A stretch of DNA of 64,000 nt from Pseudoalteromonas phenolica (lineage in GTDB: Bacteria > Pseudomonadota > Gammaproteobacteria > Enterobacterales > Alteromonadaceae): positions 310,001-374,000 of the forward strand of contig NZ_CP013187.1 of assembly GCF_001444405.1 (NCBI RefSeq). Direction: 5' to 3'. Under the pieces are notes generated by a model, which was given only the letters and a program-made list of their open reading frames with translations, had not been told where the DNA came from and did not search any database. This document shows, one piece after another, positions 43,225-54,100 of this stretch (the first letter of the stretch is position 1; each line of letters opens with the position of its first letter). The translations under genes were made by a program, and so were the position numbers.

Positions 43225-45111
43225 TTAATCCTTTAAGCTTTCTTGGAAGCGGTTGTGATTTTGCATAAACAGTGGTGTTGGTTTTTGTTCTTCTAGTTGT
43301 ACAAGTTGAATTTGCTTTTGCTTGTATTGTGCCCACTCTAAACGCCTTTCAACGGTATTATTGTTTTTAATACTAAGTTTACCTGTTAGACCTGAATATG
43401 CTTTACCAGGTATCTTGGCTAATTGCTTGAGTTCAGGAATAAGGTGAACGGCATCAAAGGCCATAGCAAATAAGCGTTGTTCTATATCAGCTTGCTCCGG
43501 CCATAATGCATCGTATTGTGCTCTTAAATTAAATTTATCAACTGATTTATTTAGCATCCAAGGCTGTTCAGTAAAAAATAAGCCTTCAAGGTCACCTTTG
43601 TCAGTGTGATCCATTCGCTTAGAGTAACTTCTAGAGCTTGCATAAAGGGGAATTCGTTTGGCAAAAGTACTGACATTGACGTCAAGGTAAGGCTTTAATA
43701 AACGTGTCTCAATGGCGTCACCAAGAATATAAATAACATCAATATCCATGCGAGAGCGCGTTTCACTCTCTACTTCTTTTCTGAATAAACTCTTTACGGT
43801 TTTAATACGTTCTTTAGAAGCATCCACCTCGAGTAGGTTTGCTACGACTTTCGCCATATCTTTGCTATCCGTATATAAGCCAATTTCTGGTTCGATTAGG
43901 CTATAGTTTTGCCATTCATTTTTAAAATGGTTAACAAGTCTCAGACCCGACAGTGTATCTGGTGCTAATAGCATTGGTTTTTGAAACGCTTGTGATAAAA
44001 AATGCACCATAGCTTGCTCAACTTCGTGCTCTGGATTTAAGGCAAAAAAGTATTGCTCTGCGTTTAAATTCGGCGTTTCTGCAATATTTAGATGAAGAGT
44101 TGGCGTGCTTTGAATGGCGCTGCTGTTACTTACTTTCTCAATATTATCTTTGAGTAATGGGCCAATAATGAAGTCAAACTGTTGGGTGGCTAGTTGCCTT
44201 TCTATGTCTTCGGCACTAAGTTGCTCGTCAATGAAAGTGATATCATTAATCTCACTGTGGTCCATCGCTGCCAAGAAACCATTTTTTAGAGCACTGCCCA
44301 GTCGTTTGCTGGAGCCACTTTGTGGAAGTAGTACAGCGATACGCTTTGCTTGATAGGGGGCTAGGTTTACCGCATTTTGGACTTTCTTTGGCAGAATGTA
44401 AGTTGCAGGGTGATTCACAAAACGGCGTTGCCAGTTATTAAGGGCTTGGTGAAGTTGTATGCCAGAACCTATATAAATCTGTTGATATTTTGCCAGTTTT
44501 ACCCAACCTCTTTGGATCACAGTGCCCCGATCGAAGCGTTCTAATGCATACGAAGACAGTTGTTGTAATGCTTGCCAGATTTCATCATTAAGGTTTGCCA
44601 CCTTAAGGTTATCTGTGAAGCTTAAATCAGCCGCTTTAAAGTAATAAGTCAGCGCTTTTTTTGGCATACCTTGAGAAGCATAAATACGACCCATTAAATA
44701 CTGATGCCACGCTTTATGCTCAGGTAAAGACAGGCGCTCATTTAAGGCTTTAAGAATGTTTAATGCAGTGCTGTAATTATTTAGCTCGGTTCTTGCCAAT
44801 GCGATATAGAGTTTGTTTTGCACATAATCGACGGTTTCATTGCGCTCTAAAGCTAAGCAGGCTTGTTCTAAAATAGGCCAGTTTTGTTCTTTTATCGCAT
44901 TTTCACGGGCACTGTAAAGGAGCTGGATACGAGACGCCCCTTGTTTTGTGCGCGCTTTGTTCAGTAGTCCTTCTGCATTGAGGACTTCTGGTACTTTAGT
45001 TTGCGGCTGATTCTGCACAACACGAGGATCAGCTGGTGATTTTTCGGTTGTACTACACGCCGATAAACCCGACAATACACCTATTACAAGACAAATTACT
45101 TTCAGTCGCAC
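43225..45111 (-). CDS. lpoA: Penicillin-binding protein activator LpoA
   Basis: A 628-residue outer-membrane lipoprotein (lipobox LSAC). The N-terminal part is helical and TPR-like and the C-terminal half has a periplasmic-binding-protein fold (RIAVLLPQSGSSKRLGSALKNGFLAA). It reaches through the periplasm to stimulate PBP1A. It is divergent from rsmI, as usual. Confidence 0.93.
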   Translation of the reverse strand: MRLKVICLVIGVLSGLSACSTTEKSPADPRVVQNQPQTKVPEVLNAEGLLNKARTKQGASRIQLLYSARENAIKEQNWPILEQACLALERNETVDYVQNKLYIALARTELNNYSTALNILKALNERLSLPEHKAWHQYLMGRIYASQGMPKKALTYYFKAADLSFTDNLKVANLNDEIWQALQQLSSYALERFDRGTVIQRGWVKLAKYQQIYIGSGIQLHQALNNWQRRFVNHPATYILPKKVQNAVNLAPYQAKRIAVLLPQSGSSKRLGSALKNGFLAAMDHSEINDITFIDEQLSAEDIERQLATQQFDFIIGPLLKDNIEKVSNSSAIQSTPTLHLNIAETPNLNAEQYFFALNPEHEVEQAMVHFLSQAFQKPMLLAPDTLSGLRLVNHFKNEWQNYSLIEPEIGLYTDSKDMAKVVANLLEVDASKERIKTVKSLFRKEVESETRSRMDIDVIYILGDAIETRLLKPYLDVNVSTFAKRIPLYASSRSYSKRMDHTDKGDLEGLFFTEQPWMLNKSVDKFNLRAQYDALWPEQADIEQRLFAMAFDAVHLIPELKQLAKIPGKAYSGLTGKLSIKNNNTVERRLEWAQYKQKQIQLVQLEEQKPTPLFMQNHNRFQESLKD

Positions 45112-45175
45112 CGCAACTTCCTAACGATAAACATTCCTCAAAGGGATATCTTACTGACTGAAACTGGAGAGCTCA

Positions 45176-46036
45176 ATGACAAAAGCACAGAATACAGACA
45201 AAATTGGTACCCTTTATGTGGTCGCAACGCCGATCGGCAACTTGGCCGATATCAGTGAGCGTGCTTTAACAACTTTAGCAGAGGTTGACTTAATTGCCGC
45301 TGAAGATACCCGTCATACTGGTAAGTTATTAAGCCACTTTAATATCAAAGCAAAAACTTTTGCGCTGCATGATCATAACGAAAAGCAAAAAGCACAACAG
45401 ATCTTAGATTGGCTAAACGAAGGACTTAATATTGCATTGGTGTCGGATGCCGGCACGCCACTTATCAGCGATCCCGGTTATGCGGTTGTAAATTTATGTC
45501 GAAATGAGGGGGCTGATGTCACACCTGTACCAGGCGCTTGTGCTGCGATCACGGCACTGTGTTGTTCTGGTTTACCAACAGATAGATTCCAGTTTATTGG
45601 TTTTACGCCGGCGAAAAGCCAAGCTCGCCAGCAATTCTTTGTAGATGCATTTGAAAGTGGTATTACAAGTATCATGTATGAAAGTACCCACCGTATTATG
45701 GCAAGTCTCGAAGATATGCAAACGGCGTTAGGCGCAGAGCAACATGTGGTATTTGCAAAAGAGCTGACTAAAACATACGAAACTTTCTTCAGTGGTTCGG
45801 TGGGCGAGTTAATTGAATATTTAAATAATGAGCCTGAAAAACAGCGTGGAGAGCTAGTTTTAATGCTGCCAGGCAAAGCCAAACAACAAGATGAAATACC
45901 TGCAGATGCACGTAAAATGCTGAGTTTACTTGAGCCTGAAATGCCATTGAAAAAAGCCTGTGGCGTGGTTGCTGAATACTTTGGCCTAAAGAAAAACGCG
46001 CTTTACAAAGCCGTGATTGCCGATAAAGACGATTAA
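45176..46036 (+). CDS. rsmI: 16S rRNA 2'-O-methyltransferase RsmI
   Basis: A 286-residue tetrapyrrole-methylase-fold enzyme (LYVVATPIGNLADIS, AAEDTRHT, VSDAGTPLISDPG). It methylates the ribose of C1402 in 16S rRNA. It is divergent from lpoA and followed by rnpB. Confidence 0.96.
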   Translation: MTKAQNTDKIGTLYVVATPIGNLADISERALTTLAEVDLIAAEDTRHTGKLLSHFNIKAKTFALHDHNEKQKAQQILDWLNEGLNIALVSDAGTPLISDPGYAVVNLCRNEGADVTPVPGACAAITALCCSGLPTDRFQFIGFTPAKSQARQQFFVDAFESGITSIMYESTHRIMASLEDMQTALGAEQHVVFAKELTKTYETFFSGSVGELIEYLNNEPEKQRGELVLMLPGKAKQQDEIPADARKMLSLLEPEMPLKKACGVVAEYFGLKKNALYKAVIADKDD

Positions 46037-46071
46037 TCTTTAAAAAGCGTGTGCTTTGCAACATTCTTGCG

Positions 46072-46077
46072 TATAAT
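46072..46077 (+). promoter_or_regulatory. -10 box of rnpB
   Basis: Perfect TATAAT about nine bases before the RNA start; no good -35 match at 17 bases. Confidence 0.6.
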
Positions 46078-46085
46078 CGCCCGCC

Positions 46086-46444
<359 letters not shown>

Positions 46445-46489
46445 CCCAACCGTAAATGTTTAAGATTTAAATATTTACGGTTGGGTTTT
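46445..46489. terminator. Terminator after rnpB
   Basis: Thirteen-pair stem starting CCCAACCG and ending CGGTTGGG, followed by TTTTC. It lies just before the stop of the convergent HD-GYP gene and probably serves both. Confidence 0.85.
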
Positions 46490-46491
46490 CT

Positions 46492-47484
46492 TTATTCTTC
46501 CTGATATTTTTCTTTGATTTCTAAAATTTTATCTAGTTGTTGTCTAAAAATTTGCACCAGTTTTGGATCGAAATGTAGTCCGCTTTGTTCATCTAAAAAC
46601 GCAAGTGTTTTTTCTATGCTCCAAGCTTCTTTATAAGGGCGTTTGCTGGTAAGTGCGTCAAATACATCACTGATCGCAACAATGCGGCCTTCAATTGGAA
46701 TATCATCACCTTTTAGCCCATTTGGATAACCGCTGCCATCCCACTTTTCGTGGTGGGTGAGGGCAACGATTTTTGCTAATGAAATAAGCTCTGATTCATC
46801 TTCTCCTAATATGTCTGCTCCGATTTGCGGATGTCCTTTCATCACCTCGTATTCTTCTGGGGTAAGCCTACCTGGCTTTAGTAAGATGTGATCTGGTATG
46901 CCAATCTTTCCAATGTCATGCATCGGTGCAGTGTGCAGTAATAGATCTGCGCGTGCTTCATCGAAACCATAAGCGAGCGCAATGACTTTGGCATAATGAC
47001 TCATTCGCATGACGTGCATGCCAGTTTCGTTGTCTTTATATTCAGCAGCTCGGCCTAGGCGCTGAATAATTTGCAGGCGTGTTGCTTTTAATTCTTCGGC
47101 TCTCACTAATGACAAATGAGTGGCAACTCGGGCTTTTACAACCGCGCTCGAAACGGGTTTGGTAATATAGTCTACAGCGCCAAGTTCAAATCCTTGAGTT
47201 TCATCGGTTTCATGGTTAAGTGCAGTGACAAAAATAACTGGTATCGCACTTGTTAAAGCTGATGCTTTCAGTGTCTTGCAGACCTCTAGCCCAGTCATAT
47301 CCGGCATCATAATATCAAGCAATACTAAGTTTGGTTGCTTACTTGCTGTGAGCTTAAGTGCTTCTTCGCCACTTTTAGCAAATGCTAAACGATAGTTGTC
47401 TTGTAATATCTGTTTAAGTACGCGAAGGTTTGCGGGTTCATCGTCAACTACTAAAATTAGTGGTCTAGTGTCTTGCATCGCCAT
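46492..47484 (-). CDS. Response regulator with HD-GYP phosphodiesterase domain
   Basis: A 330-residue protein with an N-terminal receiver domain (VVDDE, phospho-acceptor Asp in LLDIMMPDMTG) and a C-terminal HD-GYP domain (HDIGKIGIPD and DGSGYPNGL), which should break down cyclic di-GMP. It starts 3 bp after the hybrid kinase stop, so phosphate from that kinase's HPt domain very likely controls it. Output: lower cyclic di-GMP and a change in motility or biofilm state. Confidence 0.92.
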   Translation of the reverse strand: MAMQDTRPLILVVDDEPANLRVLKQILQDNYRLAFAKSGEEALKLTASKQPNLVLLDIMMPDMTGLEVCKTLKASALTSAIPVIFVTALNHETDETQGFELGAVDYITKPVSSAVVKARVATHLSLVRAEELKATRLQIIQRLGRAAEYKDNETGMHVMRMSHYAKVIALAYGFDEARADLLLHTAPMHDIGKIGIPDHILLKPGRLTPEEYEVMKGHPQIGADILGEDESELISLAKIVALTHHEKWDGSGYPNGLKGDDIPIEGRIVAISDVFDALTSKRPYKEAWSIEKTLAFLDEQSGLHFDPKLVQIFRQQLDKILEIKEKYQEE

Positions 47485-47487
47485 AAT

Positions 47488-50400
47488 TTAAGAAACCTTT
47501 TTAATTAACTGCTCGGTTAGCATGACTGCTTGGGAGAATTCAAAATCATTAACTGCTGAAGTAATCGCTTCAACTTCAGAGGCAAACTGAGGCATTTGAT
47601 ACTGAGTTAATTGGTCTAAAATCGTTTCGTCTATCTCATTCTGCTCTAAGGTGCTCTTTAGAGCTTTCAATGCCTCCGTTAAACCACAAAGGTTGTCACT
47701 CTTATTGTTAACATCAGCAATCGCTTTTTGCTGTATTTGTGTTGTAACTTCAGACTTCAATTGATCTATTGACTCAGCAATGTCATGCAGTGTCGCTTTG
47801 GCTTGTTGCTGTTCTGTTGTTGCAACCGTTTCTAGCTTTTCTAATTGTCGCATTAATTTTGTAAGTGATAGATTGCCGCAGATCCCTTTAAGTTTATGTA
47901 ATTCTGCTTGTAAAGTTGGCCACTGTTGTTGTTCAAACAATGTTGCCAAGTTCGCTAAGTTTGATTCATATTGTGTGATGAATAAGTTTATTTGGTTATA
48001 AAAATCTTCTTTGCTGCCCCATAAAGCAATCCCTTTTCGTTCATCGATTAGTTTGCCTTGGGTGTTGTCTTGAACCGACAGGGGTTCTTCTACGGTTGTG
48101 ATATCGAGTACGCGAGCGATTTCGGAGAATAACGCATGAAGGTCGACGGGTTTTTTCGCAAAACCATCCATGCCAGCTTGTTTAGCTGCCAATTTATCGT
48201 CTTTGAGCACACTGGCGGTGAAGGCGATAATAGGTAATCGCTTTAGTCGTTTGTTGAGTTCGTATTCTCGCCTTTCTCTAGAGGCCGTTAAGCCATCTTT
48301 GACAGGCATCTGAATATCCATAATAACGAGATCTAGATTGTCTTCAGAGGCCATTCTGATGAGTGCTTGTTGCCCATCGCGAGCCGTAATGACCCGATGA
48401 CCTTCGCGTTCTAGCAATAATGTAAGTAACTCGATATTTTGTTGAATGTCATCTACAACGAGAATTGTGAGTTTAGGTAAAGCGATATTTTCTTGTTTTT
48501 GTTCAATTTCAGGGGTTGAAACGGGTTTAAGAGGTAAGGTGAAACTAAATTGTGAACCGACACCTTTCGTACTTTGTGCTGTTATTGTCCCCCCCATCAA
48601 TTCAACAAGTTGTTTGCTGATTGTCGTGCCAAGGCCTGTTCCACCGAAACGACGGCTCATAGAGGCATCTGCTTGGGTAAAAGCATCGAATACTCTTTGT
48701 AACTGCGCTTGCGTCATCCCTATGCCAGTATCCTCAATCACAAAGTTTATTATGTTGTTTTCCTGAGGTTCTACCGAGACTTTTACTGTTCCATGTTCTG
48801 TAAATTTAATCGCGTTACTGAGCAAGTTTGTTAGCACTTGGCGAATACGCTCTGGAGAGCCGTAGTAAGCATCTCTTAATTTGGGTGATACTTCGACAGA
48901 TAATTGAAGGTTTTTATTTCTTGCTTGCAGCCAAAGTGTCGAGATGACTTCGTCCACTTCTTGATATAAAGAGAAGTTGCGCTTTTCTAACTCTAACTTG
49001 CCTTTATCAAGTTTTGCACTATCTAGGATATCATTGAGTAAGTGCAATAGAGATTTTGCTGAGTTATTAATTGTCTTTAAATGGTGCTGTTGTTCAAGTT
49101 GAGTATTGTTTTCAATCAAGATATCACTGAACCCTATAATGGCATTCATGGGCGTTCTAATCTCATGACTCATATTCGCCATGAAGTTTGCTCGCGCTGT
49201 TGCAGCTTGTTCAGCACGATCTTTAGCTTGCCTTAGAGCTTGTTCCATTTCTTTACGCTCGGTAATGTCCATGATAAAGCCATCTATCCAAGTTTCATTG
49301 CGTTCTAAATCTTTGATGTGAGTACCTTGCTCCATCATCCAGCGCTCTTGGCCTGCGCGATCGATAATTCGATATTCGAGCTTAAATGGCCCATTAAAAT
49401 TAAACTTATCGATGATCTTTTCTTTGTCTTCAGGGTGATAAAGCTGTGAGAAGCTAATTGTTGGATCTGGGAGTAAAAAGTCTTCAGGGGCATAGCCTGT
49501 TAAGTTTTCGACGGCATCACTGATATAAATCATTGGCCACTCAGGTGTATCTTTACAGCGGTAAGCAATGCCCGGAATATTGGTTATCAAAGAACGGAAC
49601 TTTTCTTCATTTTCTCGTAGCGCTTGTTCCATTTTCAGACGCGGTCGAATATCTGAAATAAAGGCGACAAAAATGTCTCCGCTGTTTAAATTAACGTGCC
49701 CTATTGCGAGCCTAATGGCTACTAATGACCCGTCTTTATGAACAGCACTGACCTCTCTTCCTTTACCAATAATATTGGCTTCACCTGTTTCTAAATAACG
49801 TTTGAGGTAGCCGTCATGCTCACCATGGAATGGGGCAGGCACAAGAATATTAACATTCTTGCCTATCAGTTCATTACTTTGCCAGCCCAATAGTTTCTCA
49901 GTAGCTTGGTTAATATTTAATATAATGCCATTGCTATCGATACTAATAATGCCATCTACGGCTGTGGCCATCATGGCACGTAAACGATGTTCGTTTTCTG
50001 ATGCGACAATAGAAATATCCTTATATTTAAGGATCAAATTCAAGCCGAGGACTAAACAAATGATGATAGCTGTGGTCACTGAAATACCTAATGCAAGATA
50101 CATTGAGATCTCAGATGTTTGCTCGCTGAGTTCTAGACCTGGGGGTCTTACAAAGCGTGCTGCTGCCATCCCAGTATAATGCATGCCGGTAATGGCGCAC
50201 CCCATTATGGCGCTTGCTAGAAGCTCGGGGAATGGTCGTTTGAAGTACGGTTTATTTAACGAAGTTAAGCCAAAATGGATCCACAAAGATAGCATTGCCA
50301 ATGTCACGGCAACGACAATAGACAAAATAAAAAAGAAAGTATCGTAGCGAAGGAGAGGTGCCATTTCCATTGCTGCCATCCCTGTATAATGCATCGCTCC

Positions 50401-50808
50401 TATCCCTGCACCAACGAGCACACCGCCAATTAATAAGGGGATGAACCCTTTCCTGTTTTGGGTAAGAAAATTGAGTGCGACCCAGGAAGCAAAAATACCG
50501 GGTAGCATAGAAATAAATGTGAGTTGTCCGTTATATTCAACATTGGTACACAGATCGAAAGCGAGCATGCCAATAAAATGCATACTCCAAATTCCTCCAC
50601 CGAGTGCAAAACTACCAATTAATAACATGCTATGTCGTCTTGCTGGCTTGGTTTCTGGTGTCACTTGGGAGGCTACTTGCAGTCCCATGAATGATGCAAA
50701 AATAGCAATGAATATTGAAAGTATAACTAACCAGCCATGATAGTGCCCGTATATGAGAATACTCTCGGAAGGAATTACGAAGAGGTCGAGCAAAGAAGAA
50801 GTAGGCAT
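47488..50808 (-). CDS. MHYT-domain hybrid sensor histidine kinase
   Basis: A 1106-residue inner-membrane kinase. The N-terminal seven-helix MHYT sensor (to about 260) has MHFIGML, MHYTGMA and a second MHYTGMA, thought to bind copper and sense oxygen, CO or NO. Two PAS domains follow (about 270-395 and 400-525), then HisKA (SHEIRTPMN), HATPase (NLLSNAIKFTE, DTGIGM), a receiver domain (VIMDIQMPVKDG) and an HPt domain (HKLKG). This is a complete phosphorelay in one chain, ending on the HD-GYP regulator next door. Confidence 0.93.
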   Translation of the reverse strand: MPTSSLLDLFVIPSESILIYGHYHGWLVILSIFIAIFASFMGLQVASQVTPETKPARRHSMLLIGSFALGGGIWSMHFIGMLAFDLCTNVEYNGQLTFISMLPGIFASWVALNFLTQNRKGFIPLLIGGVLVGAGIGAMHYTGMAAMEMAPLLRYDTFFFILSIVVAVTLAMLSLWIHFGLTSLNKPYFKRPFPELLASAIMGCAITGMHYTGMAAARFVRPPGLELSEQTSEISMYLALGISVTTAIIICLVLGLNLILKYKDISIVASENEHRLRAMMATAVDGIISIDSNGIILNINQATEKLLGWQSNELIGKNVNILVPAPFHGEHDGYLKRYLETGEANIIGKGREVSAVHKDGSLVAIRLAIGHVNLNSGDIFVAFISDIRPRLKMEQALRENEEKFRSLITNIPGIAYRCKDTPEWPMIYISDAVENLTGYAPEDFLLPDPTISFSQLYHPEDKEKIIDKFNFNGPFKLEYRIIDRAGQERWMMEQGTHIKDLERNETWIDGFIMDITERKEMEQALRQAKDRAEQAATARANFMANMSHEIRTPMNAIIGFSDILIENNTQLEQQHHLKTINNSAKSLLHLLNDILDSAKLDKGKLELEKRNFSLYQEVDEVISTLWLQARNKNLQLSVEVSPKLRDAYYGSPERIRQVLTNLLSNAIKFTEHGTVKVSVEPQENNIINFVIEDTGIGMTQAQLQRVFDAFTQADASMSRRFGGTGLGTTISKQLVELMGGTITAQSTKGVGSQFSFTLPLKPVSTPEIEQKQENIALPKLTILVVDDIQQNIELLTLLLEREGHRVITARDGQQALIRMASEDNLDLVIMDIQMPVKDGLTASRERREYELNKRLKRLPIIAFTASVLKDDKLAAKQAGMDGFAKKPVDLHALFSEIARVLDITTVEEPLSVQDNTQGKLIDERKGIALWGSKEDFYNQINLFITQYESNLANLATLFEQQQWPTLQAELHKLKGICGNLSLTKLMRQLEKLETVATTEQQQAKATLHDIAESIDQLKSEVTTQIQQKAIADVNNKSDNLCGLTEALKALKSTLEQNEIDETILDQLTQYQMPQFASEVEAITSAVNDFEFSQAVMLTEQLIKKVS

Positions 50809-51186
50809 ATTATAACTCTAAGGACGTACACGACGCCTGATAATAGTCAATAAGGGTGACCCTAACATAATAGGTTAAGTTTACAAATAAGTAATTATTC
50901 ATATAGTGCGTTGTTAGGAATAATTGCGTTTATTGATATGTTAGCTGTCATAATTTGCCAGGCTGAAAACCGTTTATCGCTCTTATTTTAATAGCAGTGA
51001 ACAGTTCCGTTGTTCAGTTAAGTTAAATATTAAACGGAATGAAACTGGTACTAAATTATTGAAAAACTGGAGTGCTTTTGGGGAATAACTTCACTTCCAC
51101 AATCTATCCATATTTAAACCTTATTTGCATGTCATAAACCCCTATCTTGAGCTATATTTGCCAATTAAAAGAGGGGTGTTAATACT
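50809..51186. other. Divergent intergenic region between the kinase and the giant secreted protein
   Basis: No gene in 378 bp. A GAGGGG ribosome site precedes the giant gene at a long spacing. A weak inverted repeat TTCCGTT/AACGGAA lies around 51005-51040. I find no promoter good enough to call. Confidence 0.4.
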
Positions 51187-54100
51187 ATGACGCGGAACAA
51201 ATTGTACCTAGCATTGCTGACTTTGGGAGCAAGTTTCTCCAGTATTGCTCAGTCAAGCTTGGCGCCATTAACAATACATGTTGATGAGAATACTAAAACT
51301 AATACAACCATTGGTAGTGTTAGTTTTTTAGATGGCGTATCGGATAAAACGGTGCGTTTAGAGGTTGGTACAACTGATATAAAAAACTGGATAACAAACG
51401 GTGAAGCGTTTGAACCTATTTCATTTAATTCAACCTTCACACAAGCGCCAATTGTGTTTGGTCAAATCCAGTCAAACAGTGATTATCAGGTAGAGTACGA
51501 AGTAAGTACTTATTCTTATTCTGGCGTAACAAGCAAGAATAATAACCGCTTGTTAATGCGTCATCGTCTAGACAATGTAACAGCCCTTGGTTTTGAAGCG
51601 GTATTAGAATCAGAGTTAGACAAAAAAGGCACTAGTGTTATCCAAAGCTTCCTTGACACTGGCGAAGGTGAAACGCTAGGTTGGATTGCATTTGCTGAGC
51701 CTATTTCAGCTTTTTGGAACGACAAGCCTATCGACGTGTCAAGCACTGGCACTTCGGTAACACACAATACTCACGGACACGCGTTTAGTGTGCCGATGAC
51801 AGATACTCCGAATATTTTAACTTCTTTATCGACGTACAACGGCACTTCGCAAAGTGGTGTGGCAGTTGATGAATTGTCTGCAAATAAAGTAAAAGTTCAT
51901 ATTGATAACCTTGATGATGCGTCACATGCTGCGGAAAACGTAAACGTTTTTGCATTGCAAGGAACAGGTTTATTGTTTACTGAGACAATGGCTATTGTTG
52001 GTGAAACAGGTGTTATCACGGTTGATGACACTGACATTGAAAATCCATTCTCGATTACTTTCTCAAAATCGTATAACAACCCGGTTGTATTCGTTCAAGC
52101 GGTTGGTAAAGACAAACAGATTTTTGACGCTGCTGTGCGCTTAAATTTCGTTGCACCTATGATGCTAGAAGGTTATTTGCATTCAAATAATGAAAACCTT
52201 GTACCAAATCGTTTTGGTGAGTTTGAACTTCATTATCAAATTTTTGAAGCTGGTCGTTGGGATATTCCCCTTGAGCATTATACCTATTCAATCGTGTCTG
52301 GTAACGACGCAGGGGTATTCTCAGTTGACCAGATTAAAGGTGAAATTAAAGTTGCTGACCAAACGCAATTAGATTTTGAACTAGGTAATAACCAGTATTC
52401 ATTGACTGTTCGAGCTACAGATGGTGCGGGTAATCATTATGACACGCCAGTTACGATTAATGTTACTGACATAAACGATTCACTAAACAACAATGCGCAA
52501 TCCATTGATGGTCTGGCTGCGGATGATTGGGCAGGTTGGTCAGTAGCTCCTGCTGGAGACGTAAACGGTGACGGTTTCGACGATATCATTGTTGGCTCTC
52601 CTCAAGCAGATGTTTATAGAAATGATGGCACCTTTATGTATGAAGATAATGGTGCAGCTTACGTTCTGTTCAGTGATGCAACGGGCACATTCCCATCACT
52701 AACAGAAGTGATCGGTGGTACTCGCGGTTTTGGTATCATGGGAGCTGAATCTGGCGACAACGCAGGTTTCGCTGTTGCTGGTGGTGTTGATATTAACGGC
52801 GACGGATTATCAGACGTAGTAGTTGGTGCGCCTTATGCGGGAACCAATGGCGATAACTCTGGCTCAGTATATGTTGTATTTGGTAAAGCTGGTACTAACT
52901 ATGTGCCATTGTCTGATATGAATGCTGGCGGGAGCGACTATGGTTTTGCCATTCACGGTGCATACACAGAAGATTATGCAGGTGGTACGTTAGTTGTTGG
53001 TGACGTTAACGGTGACGGTCTAGGTGATATTGTTATTGGTGAAACGGTAACTCGTTTCTTAGCAGGCACAGGCTCTTTTGCATTAAGAGATTTACTTGAA
53101 GATGGTACAGCTGATCCAAACCTAGCGTATGTTGTTTACGGTAAAAAAGACAACAATGTTGTTCAGTTAGCTAATGTTGCGACTGACTACAACGAGCAAG
53201 GTTTTGCGATTACTCGCCCAAGCAGAAAGTTATTTAGCGATTGGTATTATGGCGCACAAGTTTTACCAACGGGCGACTTTAATAGCGATGGCTTAACAGA
53301 CTTTATTGTTAGCCATGGTTTATTTGTTGATACCTCAGGTACAAGTTATGTTGTTCATGGCCGTATCGGCGGAGAGGCTGTTAAATATAACAGCATTAAA
53401 TCTGCAGGCAATGGCATCAAGATCACGCCACAAGGCAGCGGCAATTATGGTTTCGATTTTGGTGATGCAACTCTTGATGCACTTCCTTCATTTACTACTT
53501 CTCATGTAGGTGATGTGAACGCAGATGGTGTTGACGATATCGCATTATTATTGACAGACACAGGGTGCTGCTCGGGTATTGATCACCCTCGTGCATACAT
53601 CTTATTTGGCGGTGTTGACGTTGCTGATGAAATCAATCTAGCGGATATTGCCAATGGCAATGGCGGTTTTGTAATTCACAACGACGCTTCAAATATCGAC
53701 CACAGTGACTTACAAGTTATTTTAGGTTCAATCGGTGGTGCAGGCGACTTAAATGGCGATGGTTTTGACGACATCATCATTGGCGACCCGTTTGCAGAGG
53801 ACAACAAGGGTCGCGTATACGCTGTTTATGGCCGTGCAGGTACAGAGCCTGTTTATCTTAGTGAGATCATTGAAACCCAACAAGGTTTTTACTCAGAAGG
53901 TAATGGTGGTGAGCAACTTGGGCAATTCATAGCAAGTGCTGGTGACGTTAATGGTGACGGTATCAAAGACATTCAATTTGGTACACCTTCTGCGAACAAA
54001 AACAATTTAAACAACACAGGTGCTGTGTATGTTCTAAATGGTGACGGCAAGTTAGTAACGCTTTGGGGGACTGACGGTAACGACACAATCACAGGTACTG

